DNA of 64,000 nucleotides. Source: Nocardia cyriacigeorgica (lineage in GTDB: Bacteria > Actinomycetota > Actinomycetes > Mycobacteriales > Mycobacteriaceae). Positions 36,933 to 46,556 of this stretch are shown here, piece after piece. The stretch spans positions 1 through 64,000 of the forward strand of contig NZ_JARWNX010000037.1 in assembly GCF_029868385.1 (NCBI RefSeq), given 5' to 3'. The translations under genes and the position numbers were made by a program. How positions within the stretch are numbered: position 1 is the stretch's first letter; every line of letters starts with the position of its first letter. The notes under the pieces were generated by a model. The model ran no database searches. It was given only the letters and a program-made list of their open reading frames with translations, and had not been told where the DNA came from.

Positions 36933-38084
36933 TCAGGGCTTCTCGGGAAGCTTGATCGTCTCGGTCGGCGCGTCCGCGTCACCGCGGCGCGGGCTCGGGG
37001 CGGTCGGTGCCGCAGGTGCGGGACGACGCGGCGGCACACCGCCACGGCCGGCCGGGGCAGCCGCGCCGCCGCCGCGGATACCGAGGACGAGGCCCGCGAT
37101 CAGCGCGATCACACCGACGACGCCGAGGATGATCGGTACGATGCGACCGAACAGCGACAGCTTGTCGATGTTCTCCTTGGCCACATCCAGCTGCGACTCG
37201 ATGGTGGGCTCATCGAAGGTCAGGGTCGCCTTCAGCGCGGTGACCTGCGGCTTGTCGCCGGTTTCGCCGTAGTACATGTGGATGGCCTCTTGACCGTCGA
37301 CGACGGTGCCGGTCTCCGGCTCCACGAACAGGTCGCGAGTGTTGGTGTACCAGCGGTACATGGTGACCTCGCCGTCACCCTCCATGCCCCATTTCGCGGC
37401 GGGCAGGGTGAGCTTGAACGCGGGCTGCTGGCTGGCCTCCCACAGGTTCGACGGCGGGACGACCTGCTGGAAGTGGTAGACCTTGGTGCCGTTGATCTCG
37501 GTCTCCTCGATGAACTTGGCATCGGAGGTGACGCGGGCGGTCCGGTCGAAGTACGGGTAGTCCTTCTTCTCGGTGCCGATCGGGAAGCGGTACTGCAAGC
37601 CCTCGCGCTTGAACGGGTCGGCGACGCTCTCGCCTTCCTTGTTCACGGTGGCCGCGATGGAGCCGTTCGGGTCCTCGTCCACCGGCTCGCCGGACTTACG
37701 GTCGATGGTGACCCGGTCGACCTCGGCGGTCAGCAGACCGGTGTCGCCCTGCTTATCGGTGCGACGCAGGGTCGTACCGGCCTGGACGGTCATCTCGGTC
37801 GCGTCCGAGGGCTCCTCGACGGTCACGAACCGCTGGAAGACCAGCGGAACGTCGGCGTCGACCTTCGCCGAACCCTCGGGGGCGGTCAGTGATTTGGAGT
37901 CGAGCACGAGGCTCTCCGTGCCCTCGGCATTGGTGGCGACGGTGGTGATCTCGAGGTCGAGGGGAGTCTTCGCCATCTTGCTCAAGGTATAAGTCGGGAT
38001 CATCAGCGCGGCCACGATGAGCAGCGCGCCGAGGCCCACGAGCAGGCAGGCAACCGTCCTTTTGGTTCCGGCACTCTGTGCCAT
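36933..38084 (-). CDS. DUF3068 membrane-anchored protein (PorA-like family, Rv0227c-like)
   Basis: A 383-residue protein with an N-terminal signal anchor (residues ~10-30, LLVGLGALLIVAALMIP), a large extracytoplasmic beta-rich domain (~35-320) and a C-terminal helix (~325-345, IVPIILGVVGVIALIAG) followed by a basic Pro-rich cytosolic tail ending PTETIKLPEKP. This two-anchor layout is that of DUF3068, a family tied to mycolate-type envelopes. ATG 38084 has GAGGAG upstream. It is divergent from the acyltransferase gene and has its own strong terminator. Its exact role is unknown. Confidence 0.88.
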   Translation of the reverse strand: MAQSAGTKRTVACLLVGLGALLIVAALMIPTYTLSKMAKTPLDLEITTVATNAEGTESLVLDSKSLTAPEGSAKVDADVPLVFQRFVTVEEPSDATEMTVQAGTTLRRTDKQGDTGLLTAEVDRVTIDRKSGEPVDEDPNGSIAATVNKEGESVADPFKREGLQYRFPIGTEKKDYPYFDRTARVTSDAKFIEETEINGTKVYHFQQVVPPSNLWEASQQPAFKLTLPAAKWGMEGDGEVTMYRWYTNTRDLFVEPETGTVVDGQEAIHMYYGETGDKPQVTALKATLTFDEPTIESQLDVAKENIDKLSLFGRIVPIILGVVGVIALIAGLVLGIRGGGAAAPAGRGGVPPRRPAPAAPTAPSPRRGDADAPTETIKLPEKP

Positions 38085-38285
38085 GCAAAGTCTCCTCGTT
38101 GTAGAACACGGGTCGCTCCGTCGGTACTGTGGGCACACCACAGCACTCGTGAGCCCCGACACTAACAGCCCGGTCATGAACCACGCCGTGTCGAGGCCGG
38201 AATCGGACCTGAAATCGCCCGAGTCTAGCGCGAAAAGTGAAATGTCGGATTCTCATGTCGAAATCCGCAGGGCAGACTGGACCCG

Positions 38286-39461
38286 ATGATCGCCACCGCA
38301 CCGACCACTACGGACGCCCCTCGTCGTCCCCGCACCTTCCTGCCCGCGCTCGAAGGTATGCGCGGGATGGCGGCACTCGGTGTCTTGGTCACCCATGTCG
38401 CCTTCCAGACGGCGGCGACCGGGGTTCCGGTGCTCGGCAGACTGCTGGAACGGTTCGATATGGCGGTGGCGGTGTTCTTCGCGCTGTCGGGGTTCCTGCT
38501 CTGGCGGCCGCATGCCACGGCCGCGCGTGGGCTCGGTTCCGCGCCGGGAGTCGTCCGCTACCTGCGCCATCGTGCCGCGCGCATCCTGCCCGCCTACTGG
38601 GTGGTGGTGTGCGTGGTTCTCGTGCTGCTGCCGAGCGCGGCCGATACGGCGGGTTTCCGGGTGTGGCTGGCCAACCTCGCGTTGCTTCAGGTGTTCGTCC
38701 CGTTGACACTGACCGACGGATTGACCCAGATGTGGAGTCTGTCGGTGGAGGTGGCTTTCTATCTGGTGCTGCCGTTATTGGCGTTCGCGCTGTCGGGGTT
38801 GCGTGGTTCGGCGGCGCGGGCGCGGATTCCGGCGGTGCTCGCGCTCGGATTGATAAGTCTGAGTTGGAATTTCCTTCCGGTGCCGACGCCGGATGCGATT
38901 CACGCCGACAATTGGTTGCCCGGATATCTGCCGTGGTTCGCGGCGGGCATGTTGCTGGCCGAATTGGCGGTCGATAGCCGACCGCTACCGCGGCTGCGCC
39001 GGATCGCGGGCAATCAATGGTTGATGTGGGCGGTGGCGCTGATCGTTTTCTGCGTCTCGGCCACGAATTTCGGTGGTCCCGCCGGGCTCACGCGCGCCGA
39101 GCCGTGGCAGTACGCCGCCAAGATGGCTCTCGGCGCGCTGATCGGGTTCACCCTGCTCGCGCCGCTGATCCTGCGTGACTCCGCGGCGGCGCCGCATCGC
39201 TGGCTGGAGTCGTCGGTCTGTCAGGCCATCGGCCGCTGGTCCTACGGCATCTTCATCTGGCATCTCGCGGTGCTGTCGATCGTCTTCCCGGTGTTCGGCA
39301 TCGTGCCGTTCAGCGGCGATTTCCTGTTCGTGCTCACCCTGACCGTCGCCATCACCCTCCCCATCTCCGCCGCCAGTTATGCGCTCATCGAGGAGCCGGT
39401 GCGCCGGTATGTCCGCCGGCGCGAGCAGTTGGCGGCGGAGCGTAAGGCGCAGGCGGAGTAG
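38286..39461 (+). CDS. Acyltransferase family 3 membrane protein (Rv0228-like)
   Basis: A 391-residue integral membrane acyltransferase with about ten helices. Family motifs: the first helix ALEGMRGMAALGVLVTHVAF with Arg and catalytic His, FFALSGFLLWRP, RILPAYWVVV, and MWSLSVEVAFYLVLP. These enzymes transfer acetyl, succinyl or longer acyl groups to sugars or lipids at the membrane. The neighbouring glycosyltransferase, flippase and aftD suggest an envelope polysaccharide target (inference). The ATG opens directly after a 200-base divergent promoter region shared with the DUF3068 gene. Confidence 0.9.
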   Translation: MIATAPTTTDAPRRPRTFLPALEGMRGMAALGVLVTHVAFQTAATGVPVLGRLLERFDMAVAVFFALSGFLLWRPHATAARGLGSAPGVVRYLRHRAARILPAYWVVVCVVLVLLPSAADTAGFRVWLANLALLQVFVPLTLTDGLTQMWSLSVEVAFYLVLPLLAFALSGLRGSAARARIPAVLALGLISLSWNFLPVPTPDAIHADNWLPGYLPWFAAGMLLAELAVDSRPLPRLRRIAGNQWLMWAVALIVFCVSATNFGGPAGLTRAEPWQYAAKMALGALIGFTLLAPLILRDSAAAPHRWLESSVCQAIGRWSYGIFIWHLAVLSIVFPVFGIVPFSGDFLFVLTLTVAITLPISAASYALIEEPVRRYVRRREQLAAERKAQAE

Positions 39462-39550
39462 TTTCGGTCGGCTCTCGACGAGGCCGGGTTCTGCTGCGGC
39501 GTGGCCGGCACGTTGGTGGGCGCGCTGCGATCGGGACACCCCGCAGTCCG

Positions 39551-42500
39551 TCAGTTCGGTTCGTCCTCGGTTGCCTCGGGTTCGGTACGGCGCTGCGGCA
39601 GCGCCGCGATACCCACGGCGATCACCGCGATGAGCGCGGGCAACTGCACCCACAGCGAACCGCCCACATAACCGCCGGGCGAGCGCCACGGCCCGGTCGA
39701 CAGGGCGGCCGCCGAGAGCACGGTGCCGACACCGGCGATCACCACCAGCGCGGTGCGCGGAATCCGCGGGACGAAGCGCGTCACGGCGAGACCCGCGGCG
39801 GTGAGTGCGGTGCCGACCGGGCCGGAGATGATCGTGGTCGCGGCGGCGAGGCCGACGGCGGGCAGCCAGCGGGTGCGCCAAGTGCGTGGCGCGGGGCTGT
39901 CGGCGAGGGCGCGGCCGCGGCGCGGGATCGCGAGGAACGCCAGAGGTATCAGCAACAGCAGGCCGCCGAAGATCGCCAGGCGATACCAGCGGTCGACGGG
40001 GAAGGCGACCGTGATCGGCCCGGTGGTGTCTTCGGGCAGGAGCCAGCCCTGTTTCCAGCCGTCGACGACGATCGGTTCGAGTTCGCGGCCGTCCTGTGTC
40101 TGTGCGGTCCAGCCGACGTTCGTGCTCAGCGGCAACACCAGCAGCTGCGGTCCGGCGGCAGCTGCGGTCGGAACCGGGTCCACGGCGGGGTTGTCCAGGC
40201 GCAGCCGATCGACGAAGAAGAGTTCGGTCGGCGCCGCGATCACATCGACCCGGCCGGGGAAGAGATCGACGGTATCGGCCGACACCGAGTTCCGTTGATC
40301 CGTCGTGCCATCGGTATCGGGCAGCTGGGCTCGATCGGTCGCCGAACCAGCCACATCCGAATCAGCTCCGGTCCCGTCGGCATCCGTCCCGTTCGCCGCC
40401 GAATCGGTCCCGGCAGTATCCGGTTCATCGAGCGAGGAACCCGCTCCCGCGCAGATCCGTGCCGAAACCGGTGCACCCGAACGCAGCTCGGCCGCGGTCG
40501 CCGTGATCGATGTCGAGAAGACCTGCCCGCCCAATGCGACCGTCGGCCCGTCCGCGCACTCGACCGTGATCAACCGGTCCGGGTCGGCGGGTGGCGGATA
40601 GTCCGGTCCGAGTACCGAGATCTCGGCCAGGCCGGGTGGTTGTGATTGGGCAAAGCCGAGAGCGGTGCGGTCGAGTACCGGCGCCCAGCTCTGGATGCTG
40701 AGTTCGATGCGATCGGTGACCGTCGGATGCAGGGCGATCTGTGTCATCGCGTCCTCATCGAGTGCACGAACCTGCGGACCGTTGCCGAGATTCACCGACA
40801 CCGCGGTCGGCGCGGCGGGCAGCCCGCCCAGCGACGGCGTGATCTCCAGGCCATCGACCAGCGCCGGTTCCGGCAGTTCGATGGTCAGGGTCGGCTTGGC
40901 GCCGAGCAGGTTTCGCACCGAATCCTCCGGCGCGGTCCAGCTGGTGCGCGGGTCGCCATCGGTGGCCGCGAATGCGGAGCCGCGCAGATCGCCCACATCG
41001 GATTTGCCGCGTGCGATCGGGCGGCGCGGATCGGTGAGCAGCGCTTCGAGTGCGGGACCCTGGCGGGTGCGCACGGTGAGTTCGGGCGTGACGGTCATCG
41101 GGTCCGGAACCGACAGCGTCCGCTGGAACGCGCCGAGTTCCTCGGGCGCGAGCGCCAAACCCTTACCGCAGCGCACCCGGTCCGGTGCATCGAAACACGC
41201 ACTGCGTCCGGGGAATTCCTGTCCGAGATCCCAGCCGGCGATCTCGGCGCCCGTCGGGGTGGGTGGCAGTACGGTGCGATGCTGGATGTCCACGCGCACC
41301 GGTGCATCGCGCATCGAGTAGTCGTCGAGGGTGAGTTCGCTGATGCCGAACTGTCCGCCGCCGGTGCCGTCCTTGGTGCGGATCGCGGTGATGGTGAGCC
41401 AGCTGGTCGAACCCGCGGGCAACGAAACCGACACCTGCGCACCGGGTTCGGAGATGCGGGTGGATACGCTGCCGTTGTCGGTGCGCACCTCGACCCATTT
41501 CACCGGATCGCCGATCGCCGCCGCGCTGGTCGTCAACCGCAGCAGCCCGGAGCTGATGGGTTGATCGAGATCGAGCCGAAGCCATTGGCCCACCGCACGT
41601 TCGGCGCCATTGCTGACCCAGCCGGTAGCGGGATCGCCGTCCACGGCGGCCACGGTAGAACTGCCGGGCGCCGAACCGCCGAGCTGGGTGGCGTCGGCGG
41701 CGGAACTGGACGCGGTGACCGTCGCACCGGACCATTCCCCGACCACCGGCTCCGCATCGGTCACCGGATAGTCGGGCACCAGATTGTGGGTGCGCCGCGC
41801 ATCGTCGGGGGCGCGCAGCGCCGAATTGTGGTTGTCCACCTTGCCGAAATCGGCTTCCCGCGCCATCGGGGTGTCGGTGATGGTCACCGGCCCCATCGGC
41901 AGCCCGGCACGCTGGGCGTCGGCGGCGAGCAGGCGGGGTTCGGCACCCACTCCGGGATCGCGGTTCAGTCGTTCCAGTGCCTCGGGTCCGCCCTGCACCG
42001 TGGGCACGGTGTTCAACGGGACGGTGTAGGCGCCGGGTATCGCATCGGGTGCGCCGGTGCCGCTACGCAGGTCGGCGGGGGTGCCGGGGAGTGGAACCTC
42101 GACCCGGTAGATCTCGATCGCCGGATAGGCGGGCCGCAGATCACCGTCGGCGACCAGTCCGTCGGCGATGACCCCGGTTTCGATCGGATCGCCGAATTCG
42201 GCCACCTTGTGCAGACCCGGCGATCTGTCGAGCGCCTGGTGCGCGAGCATCGGCCTGGTCGAGCGCGAGGTATCGGGATCGAGGTCGTTGCGCAACACCA
42301 CGACGCCGATGCCCTGCGCGGCCAGGGTCGCGGCCAGCCCCGCCGACGGTCGCCCGTCGGCGATCAAACGCTGCACCGAATCCATCGCGCGGATGGTGCC
42401 CGGCGGGTTGAGCGGCACCGCATCGCGCACCGCCCATGGCGTCTGCGCCAGCGCCTGGAGCGGTTCGTCGCGGGTGAGTCCCCACACCTGACTGCCGAAC

Positions 42501-43963
42501 GGAGCGCCGGGCACCACGAGAGCCCTGGTATCGGCGGCGTTGTCCTGGAGCCATTGCGCGGTCTGCCGCCAATAGCCGGGCACTTCGTCGTAGGCGCCGC
42601 GCGGTGCGAGTTTTCCGGTCCAGGCCAGCGAAGTGGACAGGGCGAGCGCGGTGAGGATCAAGGCCGTCACCGCGACTTTCCGATCCCGTTCGGGATGGGC
42701 GAACGCGCTGCGCCAGACCGGCATCGGCACCGAGGCTGGCAGCGGGACGCGGGCGATCAGATGCGCCAGACCCAATACCAGCGGGATACGGATGAGCGGC
42801 TCGAGCTTGTGCACATTCCGCAGCGGCGCACCGCTCGAATCCAGGAACACCCGCACCGATTCGGCGAACGGGCCACCGAGTTCGCCGACGTACCCGGCGC
42901 TGATGCCGACCAACCCGACGCACAGGATCACCGTCAGCCGTCCGCGTCCCGGCATCGATCGCATGGCCAGCCCGGCCATACCCGCTGCCGCGATCAGCCC
43001 GGTCGCCAGTACCGCGGCCGGTTGGGTGACCAGCACCGCGCCCGCGATGCGCTCCGGCGAGACGAACGGCGTCCAGCTGTCGGTGCCGCGCAGCACCTCG
43101 CCGAGCGAGGCCCATTGGGTGGTGACGCCAGAGGATTCGATGAAGTCGAGGAACGGCGGACTCACCCGGCCGAGCAGCAGCAGCGGCACCGCCCACCAGA
43201 ATGTCGCGAGCACCAGCAGTGGAATCCAGGCTCTGGTGAACCGCCACCAGCGCCGGTTCGGCCGATAGGAGGCCCACCACAGCAGGGCGGGCAGGAATGC
43301 CGCGACGGTCGCCACCGCGTTCACCGCGCCCATCAGCGCCAGGGCGAGCGCACTGCCCGCCGGTGAGCGCGCGCCACCACGTCGTCGCTGGTAGGCGGTC
43401 CCGAGCGCGGCGGGGGCCAACAGCACCCACGGGGCGAGCACCATCGGCAGGGTCTCCGAGGAGATCGACCCGAGCGTGGTCAGCACCCGCGGCGACAGCG
43501 TGAACGCGACCGCCGCGACCACCCGTGACCCGCGGCTACCGATCCCGAGCGTTTCGCACAGCCGCACGATGCCCCAGAACCCGGCGAGCAGCAGCAGCGC
43601 CCACCAGATCCGCTGGGTCACCCAGGCGGGCAGCCCGAGCAGGTCACCGAGGGAGAAGAAGGTCCCGTGCGGGAAGAAGTACCCGTAGGCCTGGTTCTGC
43701 ACCTGCCCCATCGGCGCCTGGCTGCTCCACATGTGCGAGGCACGGTCGAGGAAGCCGAGCGGGTTCTCGGCCAGGTCGTATTTGGTATCGGCGACGGTGA
43801 GGCCGGGAGCTTGTAGGAAGGTCAGCAGGAAGGCGGCGACGACGGTGCCCGCGAACCAGCGCCTGCCCAGCGGAGCGGTCTCCGCGGCATGTGGCGCGCC
43901 CGTGACCGTGGACGGCCGGTCGGCATCCGGTCGGCGCACGGGAGTTCTGGTGTCGTCGGGCAT
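39551..43963 (-). CDS. aftD: Alpha-(1->3)-arabinofuranosyltransferase AftD
   Basis: Very large GT-C membrane enzyme (about 1470 residues) that adds branching arabinose to arabinogalactan and lipoarabinomannan using decaprenyl-phosphoryl arabinose. N-terminal helices include the first loop DTKYDLAENPLGFLDRAS, with acidic catalytic-type residues, and HMWSSQAPMGQVQNQAYGYFF. The middle and C-terminal periplasmic parts hold jelly-roll carbohydrate-binding (F5/8 type C-like) modules (VDGDPATGWVSNG, TDGDPRTSWTAPE). Final helices end in a Glu-rich tail. Length and order match Rv0236c. The start is uncertain: ATG 43963 lacks a clear SD and an in-frame codon at 44044 is possible. Confidence 0.93.
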   Translation of the reverse strand: MPDDTRTPVRRPDADRPSTVTGAPHAAETAPLGRRWFAGTVVAAFLLTFLQAPGLTVADTKYDLAENPLGFLDRASHMWSSQAPMGQVQNQAYGYFFPHGTFFSLGDLLGLPAWVTQRIWWALLLLAGFWGIVRLCETLGIGSRGSRVVAAVAFTLSPRVLTTLGSISSETLPMVLAPWVLLAPAALGTAYQRRRGGARSPAGSALALALMGAVNAVATVAAFLPALLWWASYRPNRRWWRFTRAWIPLLVLATFWWAVPLLLLGRVSPPFLDFIESSGVTTQWASLGEVLRGTDSWTPFVSPERIAGAVLVTQPAAVLATGLIAAAGMAGLAMRSMPGRGRLTVILCVGLVGISAGYVGELGGPFAESVRVFLDSSGAPLRNVHKLEPLIRIPLVLGLAHLIARVPLPASVPMPVWRSAFAHPERDRKVAVTALILTALALSTSLAWTGKLAPRGAYDEVPGYWRQTAQWLQDNAADTRALVVPGAPFGSQVWGLTRDEPLQALAQTPWAVRDAVPLNPPGTIRAMDSVQRLIADGRPSAGLAATLAAQGIGVVVLRNDLDPDTSRSTRPMLAHQALDRSPGLHKVAEFGDPIETGVIADGLVADGDLRPAYPAIEIYRVEVPLPGTPADLRSGTGAPDAIPGAYTVPLNTVPTVQGGPEALERLNRDPGVGAEPRLLAADAQRAGLPMGPVTITDTPMAREADFGKVDNHNSALRAPDDARRTHNLVPDYPVTDAEPVVGEWSGATVTASSSAADATQLGGSAPGSSTVAAVDGDPATGWVSNGAERAVGQWLRLDLDQPISSGLLRLTTSAAAIGDPVKWVEVRTDNGSVSTRISEPGAQVSVSLPAGSTSWLTITAIRTKDGTGGGQFGISELTLDDYSMRDAPVRVDIQHRTVLPPTPTGAEIAGWDLGQEFPGRSACFDAPDRVRCGKGLALAPEELGAFQRTLSVPDPMTVTPELTVRTRQGPALEALLTDPRRPIARGKSDVGDLRGSAFAATDGDPRTSWTAPEDSVRNLLGAKPTLTIELPEPALVDGLEITPSLGGLPAAPTAVSVNLGNGPQVRALDEDAMTQIALHPTVTDRIELSIQSWAPVLDRTALGFAQSQPPGLAEISVLGPDYPPPADPDRLITVECADGPTVALGGQVFSTSITATAAELRSGAPVSARICAGAGSSLDEPDTAGTDSAANGTDADGTGADSDVAGSATDRAQLPDTDGTTDQRNSVSADTVDLFPGRVDVIAAPTELFFVDRLRLDNPAVDPVPTAAAAGPQLLVLPLSTNVGWTAQTQDGRELEPIVVDGWKQGWLLPEDTTGPITVAFPVDRWYRLAIFGGLLLLIPLAFLAIPRRGRALADSPAPRTWRTRWLPAVGLAAATTIISGPVGTALTAAGLAVTRFVPRIPRTALVVIAGVGTVLSAAALSTGPWRSPGGYVGGSLWVQLPALIAVIAVGIAALPQRRTEPEATEDEPN

Positions 43964-44415
43964 CACGTTCGTATCAGTCGGCTTCGGTGGCGGCGGGTCG
44001 AGCACCCGCGAGGGTAGCCGCGAGATGAGCCGGACCGGGCGCATCCGAGACAGCTGTGCGGGGCTCGGCCGGGATGTCGACCGGAAGGCGCTGTCGGCCG
44101 GGCAGTCCGGGTCGGCGGGCTGATGCGATGCGGGATCTTCCAGGGTCCGCTGAACCGTTCGGATCTACCTGGGCGCTCGGGCCTACAACGCCGCTTGGCG
44201 CAGCCGGACGAACGGCGTGACTCGATGCCAGCGCCGGACGCGGACCGGGCGCATCGGCAGCCGACCGGATCATCGGACCGACAGGCCGAGAGCGCCGGTA
44301 ACTCGCAGTGTTCTCACAAGGTGTCGGACCGCGGTGCTGCGCAGATTCGGCGCGCACCACGGTCAGCGGATCGCCCGCGCCGGACGCGAGCGATCCGAGG
44401 GAAACCGGGTGTGGA
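43964..44415. other. Gap between aftD and the DUF2613 gene
   Basis: About 450 bases on the minus strand upstream of aftD. Only Arg/Pro/Ala-rich frames are present. The region must contain the aftD promoter or, if aftD is co-transcribed with the DUF2613 gene, a long leader. No hairpin stood out. Confidence 0.45.
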
Positions 44416-44586
44416 TCAGCGGCTGCCGTATTCGACGTTGTTCAGCAGCGAGGAGTCGGCATCGCCACTGCGGTCGATCTCGGGGCGGGAGTTCTGCTGC
44501 ACCGCCGCCGTGATGATGAACACCGCGATCGCGCCGAGGACGGCGCCCGCGACCGCACTAGCGGCACCAGGTACAGCAAACTTCAT
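44416..44586 (-). CDS. DUF2613 small membrane/secreted protein (Rv0236A-like)
   Basis: A 56-residue gene. It begins MKFAVPGAASAVAGAVLGAI, a signal-anchor helix up to about residue 30, and ends in a short acidic tail, SLLNNVEYGSR. GGAG lies eight bases before the ATG. This matches DUF2613, a family of very small exported proteins found next to aftD in mycolata (Rv0236A). It may assist AftD or envelope assembly, which is inference from linkage. Confidence 0.85.
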   Translation of the reverse strand: MKFAVPGAASAVAGAVLGAIAVFIITAAVQQNSRPEIDRSGDADSSLLNNVEYGSR

Positions 44587-44730
44587 CGGGGCACTCCAAT
44601 ACTTCGCGGAAGGCAGGTATTCCCGGCCAACCTAGCAGGACTTCGGCCATTCGCGTATGCGCAGGTCCGCTATAGCCGATGGGTATTTCGAAGAAACGCC
44701 GGTGACGGGCATCGCACTGGCGCGCCCACC

Positions 44731-45825
44731 TCACTTCGGCGGCAGTGCGCAATTCATGGTGTCGAGGAAAGTACGCAGCTTCGCGGTGGTTTCGTCGAGT
44801 TCGATCTGCGGCTCGGACGCGGCGACGATGCCGCCACCGGCGAACGCCCGCAGCGACAGACCGTCGGCGGCGATCTCGGCGCAGCGGATCGCCACCAGCC
44901 AGTCGCCGTCGCCATCGGCGTCGCACCAGCCCGCCGCGCCACCGTAGAACCCGCGCTCGCCCTCCAACTCGATGATGGCCTCCAGCGCGTCCGGGGTGGG
45001 GGTCCCGCAGACGGCGGGTGTCGGATGCAGTAGCAGCGCGAGTTCGAGCGCGGTCGGCGCCGGATCACGCAGCGTGCCGGTGATCGGCGTGCCCAGATGC
45101 CAGACCTGCTGGGTCTGCACCAGCTCCGGGCCGTCGGGAACCGTCAGCGAGGAGCACAGCGGGCCGAGCTGCTCCACGATCCAATCGATGACGAAGGTGT
45201 GCTCCTCGCGATTCTTCGGGCTCGCCAGCAGCTCACGGGCCTGGGCGGCGTCGGCGTCCGGATCGGCGAGCCGCGGCAGTGTGCCCGCGAGCGGATGCAG
45301 GGTGACGGTGCTGCCGTGGCGCGAGACGAGTACCTCGGGAGTCGCGCCGACCAGCGTCTGGCCCGGACGTCCGGCCGGGGACAGATCCACCGCGTACACA
45401 TGCGCCCGCGGATGCCGGGTCAGCAGATGCGCGGCCACCACCTCCGGGTCGAGCGGTTGTTCGGACGCGGCGAGCACCGATCGCGCCGCCACCACCTTGC
45501 GCAACGGCTGACGCGCATCGCCGAGCTGCTCGACCAGTTTCGCCACCCGCGCCAGGTGCTCGCCCGGGCTCGGCAATTCGCTGATCACCGCGATCTCGGG
45601 CAGTTCGGGCACGGCGGCGGGCCGCCATGGTCCGGCCGTATGCTCCACCCGACCGGGGACGGACAACGCTGCGTTTTCCCGTGGATCGAAGGGCAGCGCA
45701 CCGACCACCATCGCGGCCGATCCGTCGCGCAGGGCCGCCACCGCCAGCTGTGCGTCATCGAAAGTCGCGCGCGTATCGTGCGCCCGGATCACACCGTCCG
45801 GCGTGGCCAGCAAAAACCCGTCCAT
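44731..45825 (-). CDS. Isochorismate synthase
   Basis: Chorismate-binding enzyme of 364 residues that isomerises chorismate to isochorismate, the entry step to menaquinone or to salicylate/dihydroxybenzoate siderophores. Family motifs: LVGATPEVLVSRHG, PLAGTLPRL, SPKNREEHTFVIDWI with the catalytic Glu, TPAVCGTPTPDAL, and the C-terminal GFYGGAAGWCDADGDGDW. The N-terminal third is poorly conserved, as usual. ATG 45825 is where protein-like sequence begins. No men or ent genes are adjacent, so the pathway cannot be fixed; it resembles EntC/Rv3215-type enzymes. Confidence 0.88.
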   Translation of the reverse strand: MDGFLLATPDGVIRAHDTRATFDDAQLAVAALRDGSAAMVVGALPFDPRENAALSVPGRVEHTAGPWRPAAVPELPEIAVISELPSPGEHLARVAKLVEQLGDARQPLRKVVAARSVLAASEQPLDPEVVAAHLLTRHPRAHVYAVDLSPAGRPGQTLVGATPEVLVSRHGSTVTLHPLAGTLPRLADPDADAAQARELLASPKNREEHTFVIDWIVEQLGPLCSSLTVPDGPELVQTQQVWHLGTPITGTLRDPAPTALELALLLHPTPAVCGTPTPDALEAIIELEGERGFYGGAAGWCDADGDGDWLVAIRCAEIAADGLSLRAFAGGGIVAASEPQIELDETTAKLRTFLDTMNCALPPK

Positions 45826-45925
45826 AACCCGACGGTATCCGCGGATTCGGTCGAGTTGGTGAGCTACGTCCGCCGGGGCGACGAAGATCTCATCGGGGGC
45901 GCGAGCGCTCGGTTGTCGACGGAAC

Positions 45926-46393
45926 TCACTTGCCCGGCGGGACCAGTAGCACCGGCCGGTGGCAGTGTTTGAGGACGGCGTCGGCCACGCTGCTGTGCAG
46001 GAGTGCGCGGATGCCGGTGGCGCCGCGGGTGCCCGCCACGACGATGTCGACGTCGAGGTCGTCGGCGCATTCGACGATGGCGTTCCAGATCGTCGAGGTG
46101 CATTCGGCCGTTCTGGCCTCGGCGTTGAGTCCGGCCAGTTCGGCCAGGCGCACACCCTCACGGTTGGTTTCGCGCGCCGAGACGTAGGCGACGTCCTCGA
46201 TCTCCTCATCGGGCACCCACTCCGGCTGCATCACCCCGGACAGCCCGGAGATGCGGGCGGCCTGGCGCACCATGGGTTCCCATGCGGTCAGCACCACCGC
46301 ACGATCGGCGGTGAGGAATCGTCCGGCGTACTCGATGGCCCGTTTGGCGTTCTCGGATCCGTCGTAGGCGATGAGCATCAGATCGCAGGGCAC
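45926..46393 (-). CDS. Universal stress protein (UspA family)
   Basis: A 155-residue single-domain Usp. The N-terminal LIAYDGSENAKRAIEYA and the C-terminal ATP-binding motif G-x2-G-x9-G/S-S/T, here GTRGATG followed by HSSVADAVL, are both present, so it is of the ATP-binding class. GTG start with GGGAGG five bases upstream. It lies 100 bases upstream of the isochorismate synthase on the same strand and divergent from lpqI. Such proteins help survival in stress and stationary phase; the specific role here is unknown. Confidence 0.92.
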   Translation of the reverse strand: MPCDLMLIAYDGSENAKRAIEYAGRFLTADRAVVLTAWEPMVRQAARISGLSGVMQPEWVPDEEIEDVAYVSARETNREGVRLAELAGLNAEARTAECTSTIWNAIVECADDLDVDIVVAGTRGATGIRALLHSSVADAVLKHCHRPVLLVPPGK

Positions 46394-46556
46394 GACGACC
46401 TCCCGGTGGTCTCACGGCTACGCCCTCAGGTTACTCCGGCAAATCGCCCGAGCCGGGCATTCGCGGCTCCGATCGCGGCGTGTGGCCGCGCGTGACGCGC
46501 CGTGGAAAGGCCGTGCGGATTACCGCGCGCACCTGCGCGCGGACTACCGTCGACTC

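Noticed and set aside
40646..43366. Very long open frame opposite aftD
   Set aside because: Same reason: a low-complexity Arg/Gly/His-rich product mirroring the real gene.
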